DNA of 42,456 nt from Candidatus Sulfuritelmatomonas gaucii (GTDB lineage Bacteria > Acidobacteriota > Terriglobia > Terriglobales > Acidobacteriaceae). Made by a program: the position numbers and the translations under genes. The DNA lies in assembly GCA_900290245.1 (NCBI GenBank), contig OKRB01000103.1, positions 81,766 to 124,221 on the forward strand, read 5' to 3'. Under the pieces are notes generated by a model that worked only from the letters and a program-made list of their open reading frames with translations, was not told the origin of the DNA and did no database searches. Shown in pieces: positions 24,306-33,610 of this stretch (position 1 is its first letter; every line of letters starts with the position of its first letter).

Positions 24306-25985
24306 ATGACAGACCACACGCCACCAAAAGTCGAGCTGTTCGACACCAGCCTCCGCGACGGGCTGCAGCAGCCGGAGCTTGAGATTTCGGTGCCGGACGC
24401 CGTGCTGCTGCTCGAGCGAATGGCCGGCTTTGGCGTGCACTATGCCGAGATCGGTTTTGCCGGCGCCAACCAGTTTGTGGCCGATCTGACCAGCGCTGTC
24501 ACCCCGGTCGATACCGGAGCCATGAAGCTCGCGCTCTTCGGCCGCACGCGCGGCCGCGGCGCCAAGGTTGAAGAGTGGCCCGACCTGCAGTTCATCGTGC
24601 GCCACAAGCGCCGCATTCCCGTCGCCGTAGTGGTCGTGAAGTCGCGGCTGCTTGACGTGGAGCGCTCACTGGGGGTCACTCCGGAAGAAAACCTCCTGAT
24701 GGCCTGGGAGACAATCGAATACCTGCAGGCCAACGGCCTTGAAGTGCTCATCGATCTCGAGCACGCCATGGACGCGAACAGCGGGCGCTGTGAGAACGGC
24801 AATCCCTGCAGTGACGACTACACCAGGCGCAGTCTCGATCACTTTCGCCAGCTCATCGATCAATGCGTTCGCCAGAACGTGAGCCGCATCGTGGTGTGCG
24901 ACACCAACGGCGGCGCAAGCCCCGAGGAAGTCACTCGCGTCTTCGAAGGGCTCACGTGCGATTATCCAAGTGCGCACTTCGCATTTCACGGCCATACCGA
25001 TCGCGGACTGGGCATTGCCAACACGCGTGCCGCAATTCTGGCCGGTGCGATGCATGTGCAGGGAACGTTGATTGGAACCGGCGAACGCTGCGGCAACGTG
25101 AACCTGACCACGGTTGTTGGCGCCATGCAGCTTCGCGGCGAGGCTGACTTTGTTTCACCCGAAGCGTTGACGGGCCTGACCAGCCTGGCGCACTCGGCCT
25201 ACGCGGCCTTCGGGCTTGAGCCGCCGCACGGCGCGCCCATCGTCGGTCCCGGAGCCTTTGGCACCTGGGCCGGCATGCATGGATCGAGCGAGCGCAAAAA
25301 TCCCGGCGCGTATTTATGGTGCAACCCGTCGCTGGTGGGCGCCAACCCGACCATCGGCGTAAATGCGCAGTCGGGCCGCGCCAACATCATGCTGCTCTCG
25401 GAGTCACTCGGCGTTCAGCTCAGTTCGACGCAGGCGCAGGCGTTGATGGATGCGAACCAAGCGATGGTCGAGGGCGGCGGCTATACCGCCAGCGAAGTTT
25501 CGTTCCGCCTGGCCGCGATGCGAACGCTGGGTACCCTGCGCAACTGGTTCACCGTGAAGAGCTGGCGCGTGCACGATGAGTCCGACGAGGTCGGCGGACG
25601 CTACGTTCAAGCTCACATGGTTCTCACCGTCGGCGGTTCGAACGTCGCCGTTTCGCGCGCGGAAGGCGCCGGCCCCGTGGATGCGCTGACCAAGGCGATG
25701 CGCCGCGAGCTCGACAAGCACTATCCCGTGCTCGCGCAGATGAAACTCGGCACCTTCACCGTGGCTGCACTCGACGTGCGCGCACACGACTCGGCAGCCC
25801 ACGTTCGTGTTACGGTCAGCTTCAACGCCGACGGCCATGAGCCGTGGGTCACCGCCGGCGTCAGCAGCGACCTCAACGAGGCGGCCCTGATGGCCATCGT
25901 CGATGGCTTTCACTATTGGTTGCTCATCAAGAGCGGCGAAGAGAATGCGCCAGCGGGCCTGCGCATGAAGGAATTTGCGAGTTAG
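24306..25985 (+). CDS. cimA: Citramalate synthase
   Basis: The 559-residue enzyme belongs to the DRE-TIM metallolyase group. The N-terminal barrel holds the signature DTSLRDGLQQ (13-22), the metal-binding HGHTDRGLGIAN and the loop GTGERCGNVNL. The C-terminal third, with VGGSNVAVSRAEGAGPVDAL and DVRAHDSAAHVRVTVSF, is the LeuA-type allosteric domain. It condenses pyruvate and acetyl-CoA to (R)-citramalate, the threonine-independent route to isoleucine, and is probably inhibited by isoleucine. Isopropylmalate synthase is the main alternative; the N-terminal sequence and the lack of a leu operon favour citramalate synthase. AGGAAAAG precedes the ATG. It is not linked to other branched-chain genes here. 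Confidence 0.87.
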   Translation: MTDHTPPKVELFDTSLRDGLQQPELEISVPDAVLLLERMAGFGVHYAEIGFAGANQFVADLTSAVTPVDTGAMKLALFGRTRGRGAKVEEWPDLQFIVRHKRRIPVAVVVVKSRLLDVERSLGVTPEENLLMAWETIEYLQANGLEVLIDLEHAMDANSGRCENGNPCSDDYTRRSLDHFRQLIDQCVRQNVSRIVVCDTNGGASPEEVTRVFEGLTCDYPSAHFAFHGHTDRGLGIANTRAAILAGAMHVQGTLIGTGERCGNVNLTTVVGAMQLRGEADFVSPEALTGLTSLAHSAYAAFGLEPPHGAPIVGPGAFGTWAGMHGSSERKNPGAYLWCNPSLVGANPTIGVNAQSGRANIMLLSESLGVQLSSTQAQALMDANQAMVEGGGYTASEVSFRLAAMRTLGTLRNWFTVKSWRVHDESDEVGGRYVQAHMVLTVGGSNVAVSRAEGAGPVDALTKAMRRELDKHYPVLAQMKLGTFTVAALDVRAHDSAAHVRVTVSFNADGHEPWVTAGVSSDLNEAALMAIVDGFHYWLLIKSGEENAPAGLRMKEFAS

Positions 25986-26103
25986 CCCGCGAAGTTCCGC
26001 GCCGTGCTGCGCAGCCGGCACCCCCCTCAAGCACCTTCCTCATACACCCAAATAACACAAATGGGGAATCGCCGAATCGGGCTGAATTCTGCAACCTATC
26101 ACA

Positions 26104-26119
26104 AGTGATTTAGCTCACA
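26104..26119. promoter_or_regulatory. CRP/FNR-type palindrome
   Basis: AGTGATTTAGCTCACA contains GTGA-N6-TCAC, the core of CRP/FNR-family sites. It lies 145 bp upstream of the small gene at 26265, in a 279-bp gap with no other gene. A near-identical site (AGTGATTTAAATCACT) precedes another small gene at 38843, which makes chance less likely. Confidence 0.5.
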
Positions 26120-26264
26120 GCGGATTTTAAGATCCAGCATCACACTGGGGTCAATTCGGCGGGAAGTGCATTCCTCGGGACCTTCCCGGTGCTCTTGATG
26201 CCGTTCTTGTTCCGCTGATCTGAGTTGATCGACCCCGGGCCAATTCCCCGGAGGGAGGACTGCA

Positions 26265-26651
26265 GTGTCCACGGAACTTCTTCAATCGCCTTTTGATCCG
26301 GCAGTGGTCGGGCCAGCTTCACGCTTCATCAACGAGTCGCGCGAGAAGCAGCTCGCGCAAGCTGTTGAAGGGCTCGCCGTTCTGCGTTTTTCCGTTATCC
26401 TTACTGCTCGATGGGAATCCTCTGAAATCGAAGATGCCGAGCAGCGCGCCGAACTGCGCAAGGAGCTCGTTGTCCTTCGCAAGCAATACGGGGACAAGCT
26501 CGACGAAATCGCCATGACCTTTGGTGTCGACCACGCCATGACGGTGAAGGAAGAAGTGGAGCGGAACGTGATTCTGCCGCGCGAGGTGAAAGTGTCAGGA
26601 TTGCCCGTCCACTGCAATGGTGAGGTCGCAGATAGCGACTTCGAGGTCTAG
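26265..26651 (+). CDS. Small cytosolic hypothetical protein (128 residues)
   Basis: The GTG start at 26265 is supported by GGGAGGA five bases upstream. The protein has no signal peptide or membrane segment. The middle (about 45-95) is helical and highly charged (ESSEIEDAEQRAELRKELVV), suggesting a coiled-coil or helical bundle; the C-terminus is acidic. I recognise no family. It is monocistronic: a CRP/FNR-like palindrome lies upstream and a strong double hairpin terminator begins 13 bp after the stop. A small, well-expressed regulatory or stress protein is possible, but that is inference. Confidence 0.7.
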   Translation: MSTELLQSPFDPAVVGPASRFINESREKQLAQAVEGLAVLRFSVILTARWESSEIEDAEQRAELRKELVVLRKQYGDKLDEIAMTFGVDHAMTVKEEVERNVILPREVKVSGLPVHCNGEVADSDFEV

Positions 26652-26663
26652 GATCGACACAAG

Positions 26664-26733
26664 TTTTTACCCGCACGCCTCCGCGGGGTAAAAGAATGCG
26701 TCGCCCCGGGTTGCCGGGTGGCGCATTCTTTTT
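26664..26733 (+). terminator. Tandem-hairpin terminator, probably bidirectional
   Basis: Hairpin 1 pairs TTTTACCCGC (26665-26674) with GCGGGGTAAAA (26683-26693) with one bulge. Hairpin 2 pairs 26693-26706 with 26716-26729 (AGAATGCG outermost, two wobble pairs) and runs into TTTTT. The A-rich left flank would serve as a T-run on the other strand. Confidence 0.85.
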
Positions 26734-27101
26734 GCGCCTGTGGGTGCCCGATTCCTCTGCGAGCTCGGTGACGGGAACCAAAACTCTCATCTTCTACTTT
26801 GAATCGTTCCCGCATCCTCCTCATACAGATTGCAGATATTAGCTACGGATGTCATTGGAGACTGCGCCGGCCGCTCTCTTCGGCTTCGGTCGAGACGTCG
26901 CCGTGATCGATCATCGTCTGTTGCAACCTTTAATGAGAGCCCGCGCATCCAACCATCCAACTAAGAGTTCCCCGCACTTCGTTTCGTCCCAGGTTCCATG
27001 TTTTCTACCCCCCACGAGCCGATCACTCAGGGTTCCTTCTGTCGGGGATCCTCCGACCATGCATCGGTGCCCGGCCACACCCACACCCCCCGGAGGAATT
27101 C
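26734..27101. other. Gene-free leader region of the GH79-like gene
   Basis: No credible gene. It is fairly pyrimidine-rich and includes a small hairpin (GTCGG with CCGAC) at about 27040-27057 and the strong ribosome-binding site GGAGGAATTC just before 27102. No promoter or operator can be named with confidence. Confidence 0.4.
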
Positions 27102-29834
27102 ATGAAAATCGAAGGCGCCGCATGCGCATTCCTGACCGCCTGTTTCTCAATTGGCGTGATGACTGCACAAACCGTTCCCACCAGCCCCGTCACGGTCACA
27201 GTGAATACCAACTCGCACGGATATGCCATTCCCATCGATTTCAGCGGATTGAGTTTTGAAAGAGGAACCTTGAGTTCGGGGAACGCCGGCGCCTCAGGGT
27301 ACATATTCAGTCCATCAAACTCCCAGGTCGTCACGCTGTTTCAGAATCTCGGCATCAAGAACCTGCGGGTCGGCGGAGGTTCAGTGGACGATGAGAGCGT
27401 GGTGGGCACGGGAAGCGATGGCTACCTGGGAATCGACAACTTGTTTGGCTTCTCCAAGGCCTCTGGAGCAAACGTGATTTATACCGTCCGGCTGCTCAAT
27501 CCTTCATCTAAGCCCATTCCCAACCTGATGTCGGAAGACGCTGCCGCCGCGGGATATGTGTGGAGCAATTACAAGGCTAACCTTGTAAACTTCGCCATCG
27601 GGAATGAGCCGGATTTCTTCAGTTACCACACTGTTGATCCGTTGATCTTTCAAACGCTTCCCGGGCGCGCCAATGCGGGAACGGCCTTCCCGTCATATCT
27701 GGCAGACTGGACGAATTTCGCCAACGCCATTGAAGCCGCGGCCCCCGGCTCAACATTCTCAGGGCCCGATTCAGGCTCGTATAACGGCACCATCGACTAC
27801 AACGGCGTGCCCTGGACCATCAGCTTTGCTAATGCCGAGAACGGCCTGGGAACGATTACGGATGTTACGCAGCACCTGTATGTCGGCGGGAGCCCGGGAA
27901 CCATTACTTCGCAGCAGGCAATCGACAATATGTTGTCGCCGGGGTGGGTCAAAAGCACTGAGCTCACGGCTGAGCCTGAAGGATCGCCAACCTCGTCCAC
28001 CTACACTCCTTATCCTTGGATCTACACGAACGGCCTTGCGGCCATCGCGCAGGATAACCTGCCGTACCGATTGACTGAATCCGATGACTTTCTCACCGGC
28101 ATCAACGGCGCCAGCAACGGATATGCCTCGGCGCTCTGGACGCTCGACTACATGCAGTGGTGGGCGCAGCATGGCGCGGCCGGCGTCAACTTCCACAACA
28201 AGCAATGGATTTTTACCGACACCGTCACGCCCGGCAACCTGGTTTCGGGCGCATGTTCTCCCGCGCCCTGCGCCAACTACCAAACCGCTCCCAAGGGATA
28301 CGGTCTCAAGGCATTCGATCTTGGTGGTCACGGCTATGTTGAGCCGGTCACCATTTCGAACGCCGACAACGTGAATCTCACTGCCTACGCCGTTGGCGAG
28401 GGGCAGGATCTCTATGTGACGGTCATCAACAAGACGCACTCTTCAACGAATGATGTGACCACAGCTGCGTTGACCATCCAGCCGAGTGGCTTTACCGCAG
28501 CGAGCGCTGCATGGATGGCGCTTTCGAACGGCAATCCAGGCAACGCGGCGACGACCACGGGCACAACACTCGGCGGCGCAGCCATTGCCAACAACGCGCC
28601 GTGGTTCGGCGAGTGGACGCCGCTCAATCCGAGCACTGGAGGCGGCGTTACGCTGACGGTGCCATCCGCATCCGCGGCCGTGATTCACATTCGCGCGGCA
28701 AGCAACTACGGCGGGCCTGTCCAGATCAATCAGAACGGTGCACTCGACGTCTTCGCGCTCGACCCGAGCGGCAACGTCTGGCACGACACGCAAGTGAGCG
28801 CGGATGTTCCTGCAAGCGCCGCGAGCAATTGGAGTGGATGGACCGAGCTGCCCGGCGTCACTGCGACCGGCGGTCCTGCTGTTGTGAAGAATTGGAACGC
28901 GACGCTCGAGATCTTTGTGCCCGCGAGCAACGGCGATGTTTGGCATAACGGGCAATCCACTCCCGGCGGCGTATGGAACGGCTGGGTCGACATGGGCGCC
29001 GGCAGCGCCGGGATCACCGCGCTGCGAGCGGCCAACAATGCCGACGGCAGCCTAAGCGTGTTTGGCGTGGGCACCAATGGCGATGTGTGGACCGCGCGGG
29101 AAAGCGCGCCGGAAGTTGGTTGGTCCGCATGGAGCGACCTTTCCGGAGCGCAGATTCAACCTGGCTTCGCTGTCGGCCAGGATCTCGATGGCCTGCTCGA
29201 AATCTTCGGCATCGACGGCAATGGCCAGCCCTGGCAGAATGCGCAGAACAACAGCGGCGGCTGGGTGGGCTGGACCCAGATGCCGACCGATGCGCCCGCA
29301 TTCAAGAATGCTGACCTGCTGCCATGGTTTGCAACGGCAAGGAATCTTGATGGCCGGCTTGCAGTCTTTGCGGCCGGATCGCGCTCGCACGTCTGGTTGT
29401 TCACGCAGGCCACGCCCGGAGGCGCAATGGGCGAGCCGCAGGATCTCGGCGGCATGCCCATTGATGCCGGCTTTGTCGCCGGTCAAAATGCCGACGGAAC
29501 GCTCGCACTCTTTGCCACGCAGAAGCAGGGAGGCGGTAACGGGAACTCGCCGCAGGCTTCGCAAATCTACGCGGTTGCGCAGTTGACTCCGGGTGGCCTC
29601 TGGGGGGCGTGGGTGCCGTTGGGTATGATGCCGCTGGGCTCTGATCTGGCGGTTGGCAACACCCAGGACGGCCGTGTTCAGGCCTTCGGCATTGGCAGCA
29701 ACGGAGACGTCTGGTCGAGCTGGCAGTTGACGCCGTTAGGCGGCCAACCGCCCATCCCTCTGTGGAATCCCTGGTCCGATCTTGGCAATGCCAATGGCTC
29801 GAATCTCTGTTTCTGCCAGACCTCGGCGCCGTAG
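27102..29834 (+). CDS. Secreted GH79-like glycosidase fused to a lectin-like beta-propeller
   Basis: The 910-residue protein has a signal peptide (to about TAQTV) and then a GH79-like barrel (about 30-335). The acid/base is Glu169 in NFAIGNEPDF, and the probable nucleophile is Glu326 in YRLTESDDF. A beta-sandwich follows (about 335-545). GH79 includes beta-glucuronidases and heparanase-like enzymes. From about 548 to 900 the chain is made of repeated blades with phrases such as LDVFALDPSGNVWH, LEIFVPASNGDVWH, LSVFGVGTNGDVWT and VQAFGIGSNGDVWS. These look like a PLL-type sugar-binding propeller of about seven blades. The enzyme may thus bind fucosylated or similar glycans while cleaving uronic acid residues. 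The ATG has an ideal GGAGG. It stands alone and ends at a strong terminator. Confidence 0.78.
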   Translation: MKIEGAACAFLTACFSIGVMTAQTVPTSPVTVTVNTNSHGYAIPIDFSGLSFERGTLSSGNAGASGYIFSPSNSQVVTLFQNLGIKNLRVGGGSVDDESVVGTGSDGYLGIDNLFGFSKASGANVIYTVRLLNPSSKPIPNLMSEDAAAAGYVWSNYKANLVNFAIGNEPDFFSYHTVDPLIFQTLPGRANAGTAFPSYLADWTNFANAIEAAAPGSTFSGPDSGSYNGTIDYNGVPWTISFANAENGLGTITDVTQHLYVGGSPGTITSQQAIDNMLSPGWVKSTELTAEPEGSPTSSTYTPYPWIYTNGLAAIAQDNLPYRLTESDDFLTGINGASNGYASALWTLDYMQWWAQHGAAGVNFHNKQWIFTDTVTPGNLVSGACSPAPCANYQTAPKGYGLKAFDLGGHGYVEPVTISNADNVNLTAYAVGEGQDLYVTVINKTHSSTNDVTTAALTIQPSGFTAASAAWMALSNGNPGNAATTTGTTLGGAAIANNAPWFGEWTPLNPSTGGGVTLTVPSASAAVIHIRAASNYGGPVQINQNGALDVFALDPSGNVWHDTQVSADVPASAASNWSGWTELPGVTATGGPAVVKNWNATLEIFVPASNGDVWHNGQSTPGGVWNGWVDMGAGSAGITALRAANNADGSLSVFGVGTNGDVWTARESAPEVGWSAWSDLSGAQIQPGFAVGQDLDGLLEIFGIDGNGQPWQNAQNNSGGWVGWTQMPTDAPAFKNADLLPWFATARNLDGRLAVFAAGSRSHVWLFTQATPGGAMGEPQDLGGMPIDAGFVAGQNADGTLALFATQKQGGGNGNSPQASQIYAVAQLTPGGLWGAWVPLGMMPLGSDLAVGNTQDGRVQAFGIGSNGDVWSSWQLTPLGGQPPIPLWNPWSDLGNANGSNLCFCQTSAP

Positions 29835-29901
29835 TACTCGCCGCTTGCGCACTTGCGCGGAGCAGATTGGTTGCACAAACTCCAATCGCTCGCAGAGCGC
29901 G

Positions 29902-29940
29902 AAAAGGCCGCCCCTCAAGCGAGGAGCGGCCTTTGCTTTT
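29902..29940. terminator. Bidirectional terminator between convergent genes
   Basis: AAAGGCCGCCCCTC (29903-29916) pairs with GAGGAGCGGCCTTT (29921-29934) with one mismatch and an AAGC loop. Rightward it is followed by GCTTTT; leftward the run AAAA at 29902-29905 gives T residues. It separates the GH79-like gene from the aldolase gene. Confidence 0.85.
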
Positions 29941-29958
29941 GCGAACTGATTCGCAGTC

Positions 29959-31011
29959 TTACCGTGTGCCGGCCAGCGACGGGCGAGGGTCGAGGCTGCC
30001 GCTCTTGTAGCCTGCTGCCATCTCGCTGATCGGGATCGGCGCATAGTCGCCGGCATGCCCGGCCTGGCCAAACTCCGTCATGCGCGCAGCAACCACCTTG
30101 GCCATCGCTTCGCGCGCCGGCTTCAGGTAGTCGCGCGGATCGAACTTCTCCGGCGACTCGGCGAACACCTTGCGGATGGCACCGGTAATCGCGAGGCGAT
30201 TGTCGGTGTCGACGTTGATCTTGCGCACGCCGTTGCGGATGCCGAGCTGAATTTCCTCGACGGGCACGCCCCAGGTCTGCTTCAGCTTGCCGCCGTACTC
30301 GTTCACGATGTCCTGCAATTCCTTCGGCACCGACGAGCTGCCGTGCATCACCAGGTGCGTCTGCGGAAGCCGCTTGTGAATCGCAATCAGCACGTCCATC
30401 TTGAGCACGCTGCCATCGGGCTTTTTATTGAATTTGTAAGCGCCGTGACTGGTGCCGATGGCGATGGCCAGCGCATCCACGCCCGTGCGCTCGGCAAATT
30501 CCACGGCCTGATCCGGATCGGTAATGTGCTCAAGGCCGGAGCCGCCCGCGCCATGGCCATCTTCAACGCCGCCCAGTACGCCGATCTCGCCTTCTACGGT
30601 GACGCCGCGCTCATGCGCATAATCAACGACCCGCCGGGTCACGTCGACATTCTCGTCAAAGGTCGACGGAGTCTTGCCGTCTTCCTTGAGCGAGCCATCC
30701 ATCATCACCGACGTATAGCCCAGCGCGATGGCGCTCTTGCAGGTTTCAAAACTGTTGCCATGATCCTGGTGCATGGCGATAGGAATGTCGGGATTCAGCT
30801 CCGCGGCCGCCTGGATCAACTTGAACAGATAAAGATCCTCAGCAAATGCGCGAGCGCCACGGCTGGCCTGCGCAATCACAGGCGATTTGGTTTGCCGGGC
30901 CGCCATCATGATGGCTTGAATCTGTTCCATATCGTTGACGTTGAACGCGCCGACGCCATATCCGCCCTTGGCAGCTTCATCCAGAAGCTGTCGCATAGTT
31001 ACAAGAGGCAT
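29959..31011 (-). CDS. fba: Class II fructose-bisphosphate aldolase
   Basis: The ATG at 31011 is preceded by AAGGAG at ideal spacing, giving 350 residues. The enzyme splits fructose 1,6-bisphosphate to dihydroxyacetone phosphate and glyceraldehyde 3-phosphate using zinc. Visible landmarks are the His pair region IPIAMHQDHGNSFE, the metal-site EGEIGVLGGVEDGHG, the phosphate-binding AIAIGTSHGAYKF, the HGSSSVP loop and the KINVDTDNR segment. The sequence resembles the long class IIB-type aldolases of autotroph and acidobacterial genomes. The gene lies 241 bp from anmK on the same strand and probably has its own promoter within 31012-31252, where I see no clear element. Confidence 0.93.
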   Translation of the reverse strand: MPLVTMRQLLDEAAKGGYGVGAFNVNDMEQIQAIMMAARQTKSPVIAQASRGARAFAEDLYLFKLIQAAAELNPDIPIAMHQDHGNSFETCKSAIALGYTSVMMDGSLKEDGKTPSTFDENVDVTRRVVDYAHERGVTVEGEIGVLGGVEDGHGAGGSGLEHITDPDQAVEFAERTGVDALAIAIGTSHGAYKFNKKPDGSVLKMDVLIAIHKRLPQTHLVMHGSSSVPKELQDIVNEYGGKLKQTWGVPVEEIQLGIRNGVRKINVDTDNRLAITGAIRKVFAESPEKFDPRDYLKPAREAMAKVVAARMTEFGQAGHAGDYAPIPISEMAAGYKSGSLDPRPSLAGTR

Positions 31012-31252
31012 AGGAATCTCCTTTTCTAACAACTCAACTTATTCAGTAGCTCCGCCGCTGCGATGCTCAGATCCTAAAAGGGCGGGAAATCAGCTCGACG
31101 CCGAGAGCGCAATCACCCTTATGGTAGCAGAGCAGTGATGGACGAACCGCGACCGGGCGCACAGAGTTCTTCGCGCATCGTTCCGATTTAATCCTGCGTA
31201 AGCTCCGCCGGTTCCAAAAAAGGTAAATCCCAACCAATTGCGCCGGTGAGCC

Positions 31253-32458
31253 TTAGGCATAGCTAATCTGTCCCAGGATTGCAGGGCGCTTTGCTCCTGT
31301 CGCTGATGGCACGTTTCCCGGCAGCCCATGCCACGTGTGCCACGCGAGCAACGCAAATGCTGCAGCTTCCTTGGCTGCCGCGGGCATGCCGAAGTCCTCA
31401 CTGATGTGTACGGTGCAGCCAAGTGGTTGAAGGCGCTCGGCCAGCATGGAGACGAGTATCTTATTCCGCGCTCCGCCGCCCGAGACGATAAAGTCCGCTT
31501 CGCGGTTCTTCATCTTCGGAAGAACGGATCTCTCATAACTTCGCGCAATGCTCTCCGCAGTCAGTGCCGTCGCCGTGGCCAGCGCATCCTCGCTGTCTTT
31601 GCTCTGCCTCCGGCACGCGGCAAGAAACGTTGCCGCATACTCGCGCCCAAACTGCTCGCGCCCTGCGGACTTCGGAGGCTTCAGCCGGAAGAACGGATGC
31701 CGCAAAGCTTCATTGAGCACCGGCTCCAGAACTTTGCCGCGCGCCGCCAACGCCCCTCCGCGATCGAAGGGCCTGTTGAAGAGTTTTTGCGCAAGCCAGT
31801 CGATGACCATGTTGCCCGGTCCGGTGTCGAATGCGATCACTTTGCTCGCCGCTGCTCCCGCGGGAATCGCGGTCAAATTGGCGATGCCGCCGATATTCTG
31901 TAGAACGCGTCCGCGCTTCGCGTCTGCGAACAATACGTAATCGAGCAACGGCACCAGCGGCGCGCCTTGACCGCCAGCGAACATGTCGGCAGGCCTGAAG
32001 TTCGACACCACGGGCACGCCTGACTGAGCGGCAATCGCCTGCGCCTCGCCCGTTTGCCACGTGCATGCAAACTTCCGCCCCGCGTACCGCTCCGCGCGCC
32101 CCTGGTGGTAGAGCGTCTGCCCGTGGCAACCGATCAGGTCGAGGCGCAGGCGATGGCGCCTCGCTGTCTCCTTCACCGCTTCCGCATATGCAATGCCCAG
32201 CCGCCAGTTGAGCCGCGCCAATTCCACCGTCGAAGTCGACTGCGCGTTCATGGCCGCAAGCACGGCTTTGCGCAGCTCAGCAGGATAAGGAAATCCCTCA
32301 TGCGCCAGCAGCGTGACCTTCGGAACGGATGTTGCCCCATCCTTGGCGGGTTTCTTGCGCCAAGGGTGGGATTGCTCAACACGCACCACGGCAACATCTA
32401 TTCCATCGGCCGAGGTGCCGCTCATCACGCCGGCCACCGTCATCGCCTTCGCGCTCAT
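31253..32458 (-). CDS. anmK: Anhydro-N-acetylmuramic acid kinase
   Basis: The start is the ATG at 32458, whose ATGA overlaps the TGA of nagZ by four bases; longer in-frame extensions lie inside nagZ. The 401-residue protein begins with the ATP-binding signature AGVMSGTSADGIDVAVV. It has the family stretches IGCHGQTLYHQG, WQTGEAQAIA, NIGGIANLT, FDTGPGNMVIDWL and VSGGGARN. It phosphorylates and opens 1,6-anhydro-MurNAc to MurNAc-6-phosphate in peptidoglycan recycling. The gene directly upstream, nagZ, releases the sugar that becomes its substrate, so the two steps are translationally coupled. The C-terminus is complete. Confidence 0.94.
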   Translation of the reverse strand: MSAKAMTVAGVMSGTSADGIDVAVVRVEQSHPWRKKPAKDGATSVPKVTLLAHEGFPYPAELRKAVLAAMNAQSTSTVELARLNWRLGIAYAEAVKETARRHRLRLDLIGCHGQTLYHQGRAERYAGRKFACTWQTGEAQAIAAQSGVPVVSNFRPADMFAGGQGAPLVPLLDYVLFADAKRGRVLQNIGGIANLTAIPAGAAASKVIAFDTGPGNMVIDWLAQKLFNRPFDRGGALAARGKVLEPVLNEALRHPFFRLKPPKSAGREQFGREYAATFLAACRRQSKDSEDALATATALTAESIARSYERSVLPKMKNREADFIVSGGGARNKILVSMLAERLQPLGCTVHISEDFGMPAAAKEAAAFALLAWHTWHGLPGNVPSATGAKRPAILGQISYA

Positions 32459-33606
32459 ACTGTCTCCACAATCGAAGGCGGCTTCGGCGGCCCGGCCTCC
32501 AATTCGCGCGGCGCAATCTTCTCGATGGTCTCGCCGAAGCGCAGAATGCGCGCTCGCAACCCCTCGAACTGCCGAGCGCTCAAAGGTTGCGCCATGTCTT
32601 TGGGAAACACCTTTGCGCACTTTCTCTGGGATTCGCGCGCCCTCGCCATCAGCACCTTGCGAAACGCCGCCGAGCGCTCGCCTTCCGCGATGAGCGATTC
32701 GAAGACGCTCAATATCGGCTCCGGATGATGACAGATCAATGCCAGATCCGAGCCTACCTCGACGGTTGCCACCGCTGCATCCTCGATCGGCATGAATTTC
32801 GTGACTCCGCCCATCTCCAGATCGTCAGAGACAACAATTCCGCCATAGCCGATGCGCTTGCGCAGAACCTGGTTGATCCAGAAATTCGACACGCTGGCCG
32901 GCGTCTTCTTTCCCGCTGTTGCGGGATAAGCGGCGTGGTTCACCATAACCATGGGCAACTGCCGGCACAATGCACGATAGGGTTCCAGGTCCTCCTGCCA
33001 AAGCTGCTGCCATGTTCGCCGGATCGATGGCGTTTCAAGGTGCGTGTCGCGCATTCCTCCGCCCAGGCCGGGAAAATGCTTGCCGCATCCTGCCGCTCGG
33101 TGCGCTGCCAGTCCAGCGAGAAACTCGCGCGCGTAAGCCACAACGCCCGCTGCATCCGGAGCCGCGCATCGCGTCTGCATCACGTCTTTCGACTCGGGAA
33201 GCCCGAGATCCAGCACCGGCGCGAACGAGCTGTTAAATCCAAACGCCTTCACTACGCGCGCCACAAGTTCACCATGCTCGCGTGCCAGCGCGGCGTTGCC
33301 GGTGGTCCGTGCAGCCCGCGCAACAGCCTCCACCGCGGGAATGGGAGCAAGCACATCGCGCAGCCGGTCCACGGTTCCGCCTTCGACATCTACGAAAGTT
33401 GCAGGGCGCGGCGCGCAGTGCCGCGTTGCCTCGGCGAGCAAGGCTCGCGTTTGCTTCGCATCCACAATATTCCGCCGGAACAAAATGACGCCCGCCGGCC
33501 GGATCAGCTTCAACCACGCGCGCTCCATTGCCGTAAGTTCGGTGCCACCGAGCCCGACGACCAGCAAACTCCCCGTCGCCCGTCGCAAACTTTCTGTCGT
33601 TTTCAA
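32455..33606 (-). CDS. nagZ: Beta-N-acetylhexosaminidase (GH3)
   Basis: The 383-residue GH3 enzyme starts at a TTG at 33606 supported by AAGGAG seven bases upstream. That site lies in a tandem repeat at the end of mutS, whose stop codon is four bases away. Family landmarks are CGKHFPGLGGGMRDTHLETP, containing the His-Asp pair used as acid/base, and the nucleophile Asp in VVSDDLEMGGV. It removes GlcNAc from anhydro-muropeptides in the cytosol; no signal peptide is present. The following gene, anmK, handles the next product. A rare TTG start may keep its translation low or tie it to mutS translation. Confidence 0.93.
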   Translation of the reverse strand: MKTTESLRRATGSLLVVGLGGTELTAMERAWLKLIRPAGVILFRRNIVDAKQTRALLAEATRHCAPRPATFVDVEGGTVDRLRDVLAPIPAVEAVARAARTTGNAALAREHGELVARVVKAFGFNSSFAPVLDLGLPESKDVMQTRCAAPDAAGVVAYAREFLAGLAAHRAAGCGKHFPGLGGGMRDTHLETPSIRRTWQQLWQEDLEPYRALCRQLPMVMVNHAAYPATAGKKTPASVSNFWINQVLRKRIGYGGIVVSDDLEMGGVTKFMPIEDAAVATVEVGSDLALICHHPEPILSVFESLIAEGERSAAFRKVLMARARESQRKCAKVFPKDMAQPLSARQFEGLRARILRFGETIEKIAPRELEAGPPKPPSIVETV

Positions 33607-33610
33607 CTCG

